Of a stretch of 39,817 nucleotides of DNA, positions 28,713 to 36,897 are shown piece by piece. Origin of the DNA: Rhodobiaceae bacterium (GTDB taxonomy: Bacteria > Pseudomonadota > Alphaproteobacteria > Rhizobiales > Aestuariivirgaceae); contig VFJY01000069.1 in the NCBI GenBank assembly GCA_009885825.1, positions 1-39,817 on the forward strand. Reading direction: 5' to 3'. The notes below the pieces were generated by a model, which ran no database searches, was not told where the DNA came from, and saw only the letters and a list, made by a program, of their open reading frames with translations. A program made the translations under genes and the position numbers. Positions within the stretch are counted from its first letter, which is position 1. The number at the start of each line of letters is the position of its first letter.

Positions 28713-29702
28713 TCAGGGCGCAATCGTGTTGATAACGGAGCCGTCGATTTGCTGTGCCGCGTCAAGTTTGCTGTCGGCGCCGCCGTTCTCCAGATTCAGC
28801 TGCATGACGGTATCAAAGATATCATGCAGCGATCCCTTGGCGCCCGCAGCACCCAAATAAGCCTTTGCGTCTGAAAGTGTCGTATATGCCAGGCTCGTCT
28901 CCAGAATCTCAGTCACCTCGGCAGCGGTCAGCCCATAGTGAGAAGCGGCCATTTCGGCGTATTTGGCGGGTTCCGTCTTGCTATAGTCAACAGCCTTGTA
29001 GATGCACTTCAGGAAGCTCGCGTATTTTTTGGGGTTGGCGGCCAGATCGTCCTGCCTGGCGGTGATCACATCGATAATAATGCCCTTGTAATCCTTTGAC
29101 GAGAAGAACATGCGGGCGCCGGGCCGACCGGAAGCTTTGATGGCCTGCGACATGAAAGGCTCGTAGCTGGCAATTGCGGCAATCGAGCTATCGGCAAAAA
29201 TTGCGGCCGTGTCGGCAGTGGCGATGTCCTTGATTTGCAAATCGGCCAGCGTCATGCCTGCCTTTTTCAATTCCATTTGCAGCAGCAGGCGTGCTGGAAT
29301 ATTGGGTTCAGCGGCCACTGTCTTTCCTTTCAAATCGGCCACCGTCTTGATGGCATCATCGGTGATGACGCCGTCACCGCCCAGGGATTCATCAATGGTA
29401 CCGATAATGACACCTGGCGTGGAGGCATCGCGCGGTCTTCCCTGATGCTCGCCGACAGTGCGCATATCGACCTCAATATCACCTCGCACATAGGCTGCCA
29501 TGACGTTTGAGCGGTCATCCTCGAACTTGTAATCGACTTCAAGTCCCTCTTCCTTGAAACATCCCAGGTCATTGGCCACGTGGACTGGCGCAAAACCAAG
29601 CCAGGTGGGCGCCAACATGCGAATAACCTCCGCTGAGTTTGCGATGCCACAAGTGCCCGCCAGCAAGACGATTGCGGCGGTGCCAATGAGTAATGATTTC
29701 AT
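28713..29702 (-). CDS. NitT/TauT-family ABC substrate-binding protein
   Basis: A 329-residue periplasmic binding protein of the NMT1/SsuA-like fold. A signal peptide is clear, with a likely cut after GIANSA (residue 24). The mature N-terminus has the family opening LAPTWLGFAPVHVANDLGCF, and PNIPARLLLQME lies in the middle. GGGAGAA precedes the ATG at 29702; the frame runs further upstream without similarity or signal. It follows the deacetylase gene by 92 bp. The ligand is unknown; the neighbours (hydantoinase, cyclic-amidase-like protein, amidase) make a small nitrogen heterocycle or amide likely. Confidence 0.9.
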   Translation of the reverse strand: MKSLLIGTAAIVLLAGTCGIANSAEVIRMLAPTWLGFAPVHVANDLGCFKEEGLEVDYKFEDDRSNVMAAYVRGDIEVDMRTVGEHQGRPRDASTPGVIIGTIDESLGGDGVITDDAIKTVADLKGKTVAAEPNIPARLLLQMELKKAGMTLADLQIKDIATADTAAIFADSSIAAIASYEPFMSQAIKASGRPGARMFFSSKDYKGIIIDVITARQDDLAANPKKYASFLKCIYKAVDYSKTEPAKYAEMAASHYGLTAAEVTEILETSLAYTTLSDAKAYLGAAGAKGSLHDIFDTVMQLNLENGGADSKLDAAQQIDGSVINTIAP

Positions 29703-29794
29703 GACGTTCTCCCAAATTTTATTGCAAGTAATTATTCTTGCATGTTGTGAAATTTCCCGTTTGAAGTCCAGCCCCATTTTGGCAGACTCCGAAG

Positions 29795-30694
29795 CTAAAC
29801 CCGTTTTGGCGCAACTGGCTGGTGGTAGTAGGGCAATTGCTCCACGCGGGGGACATAAGTGCCATTTTTGCGGCACTCCAGGATATGCCCGGCAATCTGC
29901 TCCAGTGTGGCAAACCACACTTCGCCTGTTCCCAGCATGTAGTCGATCATTTTCTCCACCCGCAGCCAGCGTGAGAGCCTCCCACTGACAAAGGGATGCC
30001 ATATGCCCACCCAAAGCCCGCCGCCAACCTGCCGCATAGCTTCGAATTCAGACAAAAAAACCTCCATCGCCCGCTCGGGCGCCATGACCTGCATGACATA
30101 GTTGAGATCAATGGAGTGCACATAGGGCGGCCAGTCGTCCGTGGCCCAGCTGGTCGGTATCTCCACCAGCTCGCCAACCTTCGTTTTCAGAATGTAGGGC
30201 ACATCATCGGCCATCAGGGACGAGTCATAGAGAAACTTCTCCTCCACAAGCAGGTCGGCAGTATGATTGGAGAAGTTATAGAGTGGTGACCGGTTTCCCC
30301 GGGGCCTCTTGCCCGTATGTTTTACGACCGTGTCAATGGAACGTTGCATCCAATAGTATTCATCTTCCCGTGTGAGGCTGTTTGGAGCTTCATGGATGTA
30401 GCCATGAAAACCAACCTCATGTCCGTCCTTGACCATTGCTTCAACGGCATGGGGGTATTGCTCAATGCACCAGGCGGGCACAAAAAAAGTCTGTTTTAGA
30501 CCGTGCCGCCTATAGGTTTCCAGAATTCGCGGCACGCCAACAGTGGGTCCGTAGCGCAGCATTGAGATCGTGGAGACGCGCTTTATTGAATCTTGTGGAT
30601 GCTCGATATGGACAAGACTGTCCGCATCCATGTCGAAAGTGATGGCACAGGCCACTTTGGCGCCATTCGGCCATGGAACCGGATTTGAAATCAT
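29795..30694 (-). CDS. NodB-fold polysaccharide deacetylase family protein (PuuE/cyclic-imidase-like)
   Basis: A 299-residue cytoplasmic protein with the NodB homology domain and no signal peptide. The metal-binding triad is visible as Asp21/Asp23 in ITFDMDAD and His97/His101 in FHGYIHE; Arg135 with RSPLYN is the next conserved block. Lack of export, and the N-terminal wording, place it with the PuuE allantoinase/HpPgdA/cyclic imide hydrolase branch, whose members open cyclic amides rather than deacetylate chitin. Good SD GGGGAG precedes the ATG. It lies between an amidase gene and a NitT/TauT importer. A role in opening an imported cyclic imide or ureide is an inference. Confidence 0.84.
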   Translation of the reverse strand: MISNPVPWPNGAKVACAITFDMDADSLVHIEHPQDSIKRVSTISMLRYGPTVGVPRILETYRRHGLKQTFFVPAWCIEQYPHAVEAMVKDGHEVGFHGYIHEAPNSLTREDEYYWMQRSIDTVVKHTGKRPRGNRSPLYNFSNHTADLLVEEKFLYDSSLMADDVPYILKTKVGELVEIPTSWATDDWPPYVHSIDLNYVMQVMAPERAMEVFLSEFEAMRQVGGGLWVGIWHPFVSGRLSRWLRVEKMIDYMLGTGEVWFATLEQIAGHILECRKNGTYVPRVEQLPYYHQPVAPKRV

Positions 30695-30758
30695 AATGCG
30701 TCTCCCCAGGAAGCGTCGATTTTCACGTTATCCCGGTGGAGCTTTCGACCGGCAACCA

Positions 30759-32102
30759 TCAGTTTCCTCGAATCAAATTTTCAATTGAAAGCGCTGCAGA
30801 AAGCGCATCCGTGTCGCGCCCGTGCTGCGCCGAGATCAGAAATCCCGTGGGCATCATGTCGCGGTCGGTTCCATTCGGAATTGACACCCCACACCAATCG
30901 AGGAAATTCCCCAGCATGGTATTGCGCAAGGCCTTTGCGTTGGCCCGGAAAAACTCGTCATGATCAGCTGCAAGCGGCGCTATGTCCATCGCAACAACGG
31001 CTGTTGTCGGAAAAATGACCACGTCGTTGCCGATCAGCGTGTCACATTCAGCAATCAGGCTTTTCCGCCGCATCATGACATCAACCAGATCCACCGCCCT
31101 CATTTTTTCCGCCATGAGAATGCGTTTGACCACACGGGCGTCCATTCTTGCCGCATCGGGTCCGTGAACCCTGTCCCAATGAAGAAGCAGCGCTTCCGGG
31201 CCCAGCACGTCACCGCGCTTGGCAATGAGGTCGAGAATCGCATTGAAAGCGGGAAACACTTTGCGCCTGATTTTGGCCCCGGCCTTTGCCAGTCGTTTGA
31301 CCGCAGCGTCGAAGTTGACCTGAACGGCAGGCTCGATGCCTTCAAATACGACGTTCTCGGGTATGAGAAATGTGAGTTCCTTGATAGGTCTCACACGGGC
31401 TTTTGGTTTTGCAAGCCCGCGCAAAACGGCATCCACCAGCGCGCAGTCCTCAACCGTTTGAGCCAAAGGACCCAGAGTATCCAGCGAGCGTGACAACGGA
31501 AATACACCGTCCATTGAATAGTGGCCGGTCGAAGTCTTGTAGCCAACCACGCCATTGAAGGAAGCCGGAATGCGGATTGAACCGCCTGTGTCCGTGCCTA
31601 TCGCCAGAGGCAGCAATCCTTTAGCCACCACCACGGCCGACCCTGAGGAAGAGCCTCCCGGTGCGCGGGCGGGGCCCGTGCCATTGGGGTTTCGGGGTGT
31701 TCCGTAATGCGGGTTGAGGCCAATGCCGGAATAGGCAAACTCCGTCATGTTGAGGGTGCCAATGGAAACAAGCCCGGCGCGCTTCCCCGCAGCGACGAGT
31801 GCCGCATCGGCCCTTGCAGGCGGATTGTCCTTGAACAGAATCGAACCGACGGTGGTGACCCGTCCTTCTAGGTCAAACAGGTCTTTCCAGCCGATGGGGA
31901 CACCGTCAAGGGCGCTGAGGGGCTTTCCCGCCTTCAGCCTCTTGCGCGAAGCCTTGGCTTCCACCATAGCCCTCTCAGCCAGGATGTCGATGAATATCGC
32001 CTGATCATCGCAACTCCGGATGGCCTCCAGCGTTTGTTGCAGAAGTTCCACTGGGTCAATTTTGCCCTTTCGCAATTTGCGTGCAAGCGTTGCCGTTTTC
32101 AC
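30759..32102 (-). CDS. Amidase signature-family hydrolase
   Basis: An amidase signature enzyme of about 447 residues that hydrolyses a C-N amide bond. The Ser-cisSer-Lys triad is complete: Lys in IGWKDLFD, cis-Ser in GGSSSGSA and nucleophile Ser in TDTGGSIRIPA. The start is uncertain. GTG 32102 gives the family-like N-terminus KTATLARKLRKGKIDPVELL, while the frame stays open to GTG 32180, overlapping the promoter region of the divergent deoC. Neither has a good ribosome binding site. It is first in a minus-strand run that continues with the NodB-fold protein and transporter. It could cleave the half-amide or carbamoyl product of the ring-opening enzymes, or be a glutamyl-tRNA amidotransferase-like paralogue of unrelated function. 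Confidence 0.88.
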   Translation of the reverse strand: MKTATLARKLRKGKIDPVELLQQTLEAIRSCDDQAIFIDILAERAMVEAKASRKRLKAGKPLSALDGVPIGWKDLFDLEGRVTTVGSILFKDNPPARADAALVAAGKRAGLVSIGTLNMTEFAYSGIGLNPHYGTPRNPNGTGPARAPGGSSSGSAVVVAKGLLPLAIGTDTGGSIRIPASFNGVVGYKTSTGHYSMDGVFPLSRSLDTLGPLAQTVEDCALVDAVLRGLAKPKARVRPIKELTFLIPENVVFEGIEPAVQVNFDAAVKRLAKAGAKIRRKVFPAFNAILDLIAKRGDVLGPEALLLHWDRVHGPDAARMDARVVKRILMAEKMRAVDLVDVMMRRKSLIAECDTLIGNDVVIFPTTAVVAMDIAPLAADHDEFFRANAKALRNTMLGNFLDWCGVSIPNGTDRDMMPTGFLISAQHGRDTDALSAALSIENLIRGN

Positions 32103-32220
32103 CGCCCCATAACGGTCGACCCGTTCCTCACGCCATTGTTGCAAGCAGTCATCAGTGCTCCCCTGACCTTGAGGGCCCACTCAAGCAGATCAGAATTTCC
32201 AGCGCAACTCCCGTGATAGT

Positions 32221-32248
32221 TTGCCGGGATTGGATAAAGTTCTATAAC
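32221..32248 (+). promoter_or_regulatory. Weak candidate promoter of deoC
   Basis: TTGCCG (32221-32226), a 16-nt spacer and TATAAC (32243-32248) lie just before deoC. The -10 element is only 9 nt from the ATG at 32258, so a transcript from it would be nearly leaderless, and indeed no ribosome binding site is visible there. The candidate is weak but self-consistent. Confidence 0.3.
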
Positions 32249-32257
32249 CCAGATACC

Positions 32258-33235
32258 ATGGATAAAAGCGCTGCCACCAATCTCCATCCGCCACGCAACA
32301 AGGGCACGCCCCTTCATCCCGAGTGGTTCGAAAACATACAGGTCAATCTCTCCGCCAGCGAACGCCGCGCGGCGACCATGACCACCAGGCGGACGGTGAA
32401 GAAGGAATATCAGGCGGCCTGGCTGGTGAAAGCCATTCAATGCATTGATCTCACAACCTTGGCGGGGGACGACACGGACCAGCGTGTGCACCGCCTCTGT
32501 GCGAAAGCCAAAAGACCTTTGCGGACCGATATCGTTGAAACCCTGGGACTTGCGGACAATCCTCCAACTGTCGGCGCTGTCTGCGTTTATCCCCTTCTGG
32601 TTTCTGCTGCCGTGAAGGCCTTGTCCGGCTCGGGCATTCCCGTTGCGTCTGTCGCCACAGGTTTTCCCGCAGGCCTGACGCCACTGCCCCAGCGCCTCTC
32701 TGAAATCCGCTATGCGGTGGATCAGGGAGCGCGTGAAATTGATATCGTGATCCATCGTGCGCAGGTGCTGACGCAGGACTGGACCGCCCTCTACGATGAA
32801 GTGAGCGCCATGCGCGAAGCCTGTGGCGAGGCGCATTTGAAAGCCATTCTCGCAACTGGCGATCTGAAAACCCTACGCAATGTTTATAAGGCCAGCATGG
32901 TGGCCATGATGGCAGGCGCCGACTTCATCAAAACCTCAACCGGCAAGGAAGACGTGAACGCAACGCTTCCCGTGAGCCTTACGATGGTGCGGGCGCTGCG
33001 CGATTTTGGCGAGTTCACGGGCGAAAAAATCGGCTTCAAACCGGCAGGTGGCCTCCGCACCGCAAAGGACGCGCTCGCCTGGATTATTCTGATGAAGGAA
33101 GAATTGGGCAACGAATGGCTTGAGCCTGAACTTTTCCGCATCGGCGCCAGCTCCATGCTCGCCGACATTGAACGCCAACTCGAACATTTCATAACCGGCC
33201 GTTATTCCGCCCTTTCCCACCACGCGCTAGCCTGA
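32258..33235 (+). CDS. deoC: Deoxyribose-phosphate aldolase
   Basis: DeoC cleaves 2-deoxyribose-5-phosphate to acetaldehyde and glyceraldehyde-3-phosphate. The 325-residue protein is of the longer form, with an N-terminal extension of about 50 residues before the CIDLTTLAG strand. Catalytic residues are Schiff-base Lys225 (FIKTSTGK), Lys261 (GFKPAGG) and Asp162 (EIDIVIH). The Asn usual in the IDMVIN block is His here. The frame is open to 32081, but that would overlap the amidase start, so ATG 32258 is chosen. The aldehyde dehydrogenase that follows after 10 bp would oxidise its acetaldehyde product. Confidence 0.93.
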   Translation: MDKSAATNLHPPRNKGTPLHPEWFENIQVNLSASERRAATMTTRRTVKKEYQAAWLVKAIQCIDLTTLAGDDTDQRVHRLCAKAKRPLRTDIVETLGLADNPPTVGAVCVYPLLVSAAVKALSGSGIPVASVATGFPAGLTPLPQRLSEIRYAVDQGAREIDIVIHRAQVLTQDWTALYDEVSAMREACGEAHLKAILATGDLKTLRNVYKASMVAMMAGADFIKTSTGKEDVNATLPVSLTMVRALRDFGEFTGEKIGFKPAGGLRTAKDALAWIILMKEELGNEWLEPELFRIGASSMLADIERQLEHFITGRYSALSHHALA

Positions 33236-33245
33236 GGTCATACCC

Positions 33246-35633
33246 ATGCCCAAAGTAACAGAAGTCCTCAGAACCATGGACTACGGCCCAGCGCCTGAAT
33301 CCAGCACGCATGTCATGTCCTGGCTCGATCAGCACAAAAACGGTTTTGGCCATTTCATTGATGGGGAATTTGCAGGCTCATCCGGCAAGCAGCAATTTGA
33401 CGCCCTGAACCCCGCAACCGGTGAAGTTCTGGCCCGCGTCGCCCAAGGCGCTGAACGTGATGTTGATGCCGCCGTGAAAGCCGCACGCAAGGCCTTCCGC
33501 ACCTGGTCCAAATTATCCGGCCATGACCGCGCCCGCCGTCTCTATGCCATTGCCAGATTGATCCAGAAACGCGAGCGTTTTCTCTCGGTTCTTGAAAGCA
33601 TGGATAACGGCAAGGCCATCCGCGAAAGCCGTGACATTGATATTCCCCTTGTCGCCCGTCATTTCTATCACCATGCGGGCTGGGCCGAATTGATGGCCTC
33701 AGAATTCAAGGGCTATGGCCCCCTGGGCGTGTGTGGCCAGATTATTCCGTGGAACTTTCCGCTGCTCATGCTGGCCTGGAAAATTGCGCCCGCGTTGGCG
33801 GCAGGCAACACGGTTGTTCTGAAGCCAGCGGAATTTACACCACTCACCGCCTTGGCTTTCGCTGAAATCTGTCGCGAAGCTGGTCTGCCCCAAGGCGTTG
33901 TTAACATCGTCTGCGGCGATGGCGAAACAGGTGCTCATCTCGTGGCCCACAAGGACGTGGACAAGATCGCCTTCACCGGCTCGACCGAAGTGGGCCGCAT
34001 CATCCGAACGGCAACAGCGGGCACGGCCAAAAAACTCTCGCTCGAACTGGGCGGAAAATCGCCTTTCATTGTTTATGAAGATGCCGACCTTGATGCAGCC
34101 GTTGAGGGCGTGGTCGACGCCATCTGGTTTAACCAGGGACAAGTCTGTTGTGCAGGTTCACGTTTGCTCATTCAGGAAGGCGTTGCTCCGCGTTTCATCG
34201 CCAAGCTCAAGCGTCGTATGGATACATTGCGTGTGGGTTCACCCCTCGATAAGTCTGTGGACATGGGGCCTGTCGTCGATTTGGTGCAGTTGAACCGCAT
34301 CCGCGGGCTGGTCAAACAAGGCGAGGAGGAGGGCGGCACATTACTGCAATCCGTTTGCGAATTGCCAGCCAAGGGAAACTATTTCGCACCTTCCCTGTTT
34401 GTCGATGTTGAACCCGCATCAACAGTTGTGCAGGAAGAAATCTTCGGCCCCATCGCTGTCGCCATGACATTCCGCACCCCCGATGAAGCCATCCAGCTCG
34501 CCAACCACACGCGCTATGGCTTGGCGGCCACCATCTGGTCTGAAAATATTAACCTGGCGCTTGAGTCCGCCGCGCGCATGAAGGCCGGCATCGTTTGGAT
34601 AAACTCCACCAACCTGTTCGACGCGGCCTCGGGCTTCGGTGGCTACAAGGAAAGTGGTTTCGGCCGCGAAGGTGGCCGCGAAGGCATGTATGAGTACATG
34701 ACGGCTGATTGGCTCGAAACTTTGCCACCCCTGGTAGATCGCAAAACGCCAGCTCTTTCCGCCTTGCCCGCCGCAACTGCCGAACACCAAAGCATTGATA
34801 GAACTGCAAAACTTTTCATTGGCGGCAAACAAGTGCGGCCTGACTCCGGTTACAGTTATTCGGTTCTAAATGCGAAGGGCAAAAGCATTGGCCAAGCTGG
34901 CCTCGGCAATCGCAAGGATATCAGAAACGCAGTTGAAGCGGCATCCAAGGCTTCTAGCTGGGGCAGCGCCACCGCCCATAATCGGGCCCAGATTCTTTAC
35001 TATATCGCCGAAAACCTGTCCGCCCGAGCCGCCGAATTCACCAACCGCCTCATGGCGTTAGGTTCGAAACCTAAAGCCGCGAGTGAGGAAATGGGCCTGT
35101 CAATCCAGCGCATTTTCTATTACGCAGCCCTTGCCGACAAGTATGATGGCCGCGTCCACTCCACCCGCTCCCGCCACGTAACCCTGGCGATGAACGAACC
35201 CTTCGGCGTGATGGGCATCCTCTGCCCCGATGACGCGCCGCTGCTTGGTTTTATCTCACTGGTCATGCCAGCGATTGCCATGGGAAACCGCGTTGTGGCA
35301 GTCCCCGCCGCGCTCGCTCCTCTGGCGGTCACGGACTTCTATCAGGTTCTCGAAACTTCAGATCTCCCCGCTGGCGTCATCAATATTGTGACAGGTGACC
35401 GCGAAGAGCTGGCCAAAACCCTGGCCGACCATGATGAAGTTGCATCGCTATGGTATCATGGTTCTGCTGCGGGCTGCGCTGCCGTGGAAAAAGCCTCCGC
35501 CGGAAATCTCAAAAGCACCTGGACCAATCAGGGCAGGCAATTCGACTGGTACAATGACAGCCACGCCCAAGGCGAAGAATACCTCCGCCACGCCACCCAA
35601 ATCAAAAACATCTGGATCCCCTACGGCGAGTGA
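33246..35633 (+). CDS. Tandem-domain aldehyde dehydrogenase (ALDH16-like)
   Basis: A 795-residue protein built from two aldehyde dehydrogenase modules. The first (about 35-510) is complete and active-looking: Asn170 in PWNF, Lys193 in LKPAE, Glu267 in ELGGKSP and catalytic Cys301 in NQGQVCCAGSR. The second (about 525-795) repeats the cofactor-fold part (LFIGGKQV, then EPFGVMGILCPDDAP) but lacks the catalytic Cys and Glu and stops early, so it is a non-catalytic module. This layout matches the ALDH16 family, in which the second module helps assembly. GAGGT precedes the ATG. Co-transcription with deoC points to acetaldehyde as substrate. Confidence 0.92.
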   Translation: MPKVTEVLRTMDYGPAPESSTHVMSWLDQHKNGFGHFIDGEFAGSSGKQQFDALNPATGEVLARVAQGAERDVDAAVKAARKAFRTWSKLSGHDRARRLYAIARLIQKRERFLSVLESMDNGKAIRESRDIDIPLVARHFYHHAGWAELMASEFKGYGPLGVCGQIIPWNFPLLMLAWKIAPALAAGNTVVLKPAEFTPLTALAFAEICREAGLPQGVVNIVCGDGETGAHLVAHKDVDKIAFTGSTEVGRIIRTATAGTAKKLSLELGGKSPFIVYEDADLDAAVEGVVDAIWFNQGQVCCAGSRLLIQEGVAPRFIAKLKRRMDTLRVGSPLDKSVDMGPVVDLVQLNRIRGLVKQGEEEGGTLLQSVCELPAKGNYFAPSLFVDVEPASTVVQEEIFGPIAVAMTFRTPDEAIQLANHTRYGLAATIWSENINLALESAARMKAGIVWINSTNLFDAASGFGGYKESGFGREGGREGMYEYMTADWLETLPPLVDRKTPALSALPAATAEHQSIDRTAKLFIGGKQVRPDSGYSYSVLNAKGKSIGQAGLGNRKDIRNAVEAASKASSWGSATAHNRAQILYYIAENLSARAAEFTNRLMALGSKPKAASEEMGLSIQRIFYYAALADKYDGRVHSTRSRHVTLAMNEPFGVMGILCPDDAPLLGFISLVMPAIAMGNRVVAVPAALAPLAVTDFYQVLETSDLPAGVINIVTGDREELAKTLADHDEVASLWYHGSAAGCAAVEKASAGNLKSTWTNQGRQFDWYNDSHAQGEEYLRHATQIKNIWIPYGE

Positions 35634-35637
35634 GGAA

Positions 35638-36897
35638 TTACTTCAGCGCCGCCAGCGCTTCCAGAAAAAACTCCGGCCCTCCAAAGTTTCCGGACTTTAG
35701 CGCAAGTGCTATGCGGGGCTCACCAAACGATAGGGTTGCAGGAACACCTGGCGCTATCTGTGAGCCAATTTCGAGAGCTTCAATCCCAAGGGCTGAAACC
35801 ACAGCGCCAGATGTCTCACCACCCGCCACCACAATACGCCGAACCCCGCGTTCGACCAGTTTTTGTGCAATGGCAGCAATGGCTTTTTCGATCATGGCAC
35901 CCGCCTGATCGCGCCCAAAGAGGGTCTGAGTTTCCGTGACTTTTTCAGGCGGCGCACTGGCATAGATCAAGGCAGGGGAGTTTTTGAGCGCCGCTCCAGC
36001 CCAGTCAACCAGCTCCGCAACCGTCGATTCAAAATTTGAAACCAATGCAGCCGGTTCAATCGCCCGTGCCGGAAATTTCGCCTTCATGCGTTCGACCTGC
36101 GTCAGTGTGGCCGTAGAACAACTTCCAGAAAGCACAACACCACCGCCATCAACACTTCGGAGTGGTGATACGCCTTCCCTCACAGGCAGCAAACCAGTTT
36201 TCCGAAAATTTTTAGGCAACCCAATGGCGGCCCCTGATCCGCCAGTAATCAACGGCAAGCCGGCGCAGGCCTCGCCCATATGCATCAGATCGACATCTTC
36301 AACCGCATCAACAATGGCGTAGCGCACACCAGCACTGCGAAGCTTGGTAAAAGTTTCTGCAATCGCAGCCGCACCTCTCTTTACAACGCGGTGATCCACA
36401 AGACCCACTTTTTGAGGCGTTTGCCTGGCCAGCACATTCACCAGATTTGAGTCCAGCATCGGCGTCAGCGGATGATGGCGCATGCTTGAATCTGAAAGCA
36501 GTGCATTGCCGACAAACAAATGCCCCTTGTAAATCGTCCGCCCGCTCTCCGGAAAGGCGGGGCAGGCAATGGTGAATTGAGCGCCAAGCTCGTCCAGCAG
36601 CGCGTCGGCCACCGGGCCGATATTCCCACGGTCAGTTGAGTCAAACGTCGAGCAATATTTGAAATAGATCTGCCACGCGCCATTGGCTTTCAACCAGCGG
36701 CAAGCCTCCACCGATTGCGCCACAGCTTCATCTGCCGCAATCGTCCGCGACTTCAACGCCACAACAATGGCATCCGCCTCAGGTGCGACACCCTTGGGCA
36801 CACCAATCGTTTGAACCGTCCGCATGCCGTGGCGCGACAGCGTGTTGGCCAAATCCGTGGCCCCCGTGAAATCATCCGCGATGCAACCCAGCAGCAT
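35638..36897 (-). CDS. Four-carbon acid sugar kinase (DUF1537), 3-oxo-isoapionate kinase-like
   Basis: A 419-residue kinase of the four-carbon acid sugar kinase family (OtnK, DtnK, OiaK). The N-terminal domain opens with CIADDFTGATDLAN, the family hallmark. The C-terminal nucleotide domain has VVLSGSCS, VAGGETSGAV and a terminal GNFGG block. The ATG at 36897 overlaps the stop of the preceding gene as TGATG; a GTG at 36900 is also possible. Known members phosphorylate 3-oxo-tetronates or, in apiose catabolism, 3-oxo-isoapionate. The preceding apionate-lactonase-like gene favours the latter. It converges with the ALDH gene 4 bp away. Confidence 0.86.
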   Translation of the reverse strand: MLLGCIADDFTGATDLANTLSRHGMRTVQTIGVPKGVAPEADAIVVALKSRTIAADEAVAQSVEACRWLKANGAWQIYFKYCSTFDSTDRGNIGPVADALLDELGAQFTIACPAFPESGRTIYKGHLFVGNALLSDSSMRHHPLTPMLDSNLVNVLARQTPQKVGLVDHRVVKRGAAAIAETFTKLRSAGVRYAIVDAVEDVDLMHMGEACAGLPLITGGSGAAIGLPKNFRKTGLLPVREGVSPLRSVDGGGVVLSGSCSTATLTQVERMKAKFPARAIEPAALVSNFESTVAELVDWAGAALKNSPALIYASAPPEKVTETQTLFGRDQAGAMIEKAIAAIAQKLVERGVRRIVVAGGETSGAVVSALGIEALEIGSQIAPGVPATLSFGEPRIALALKSGNFGGPEFFLEALAALK

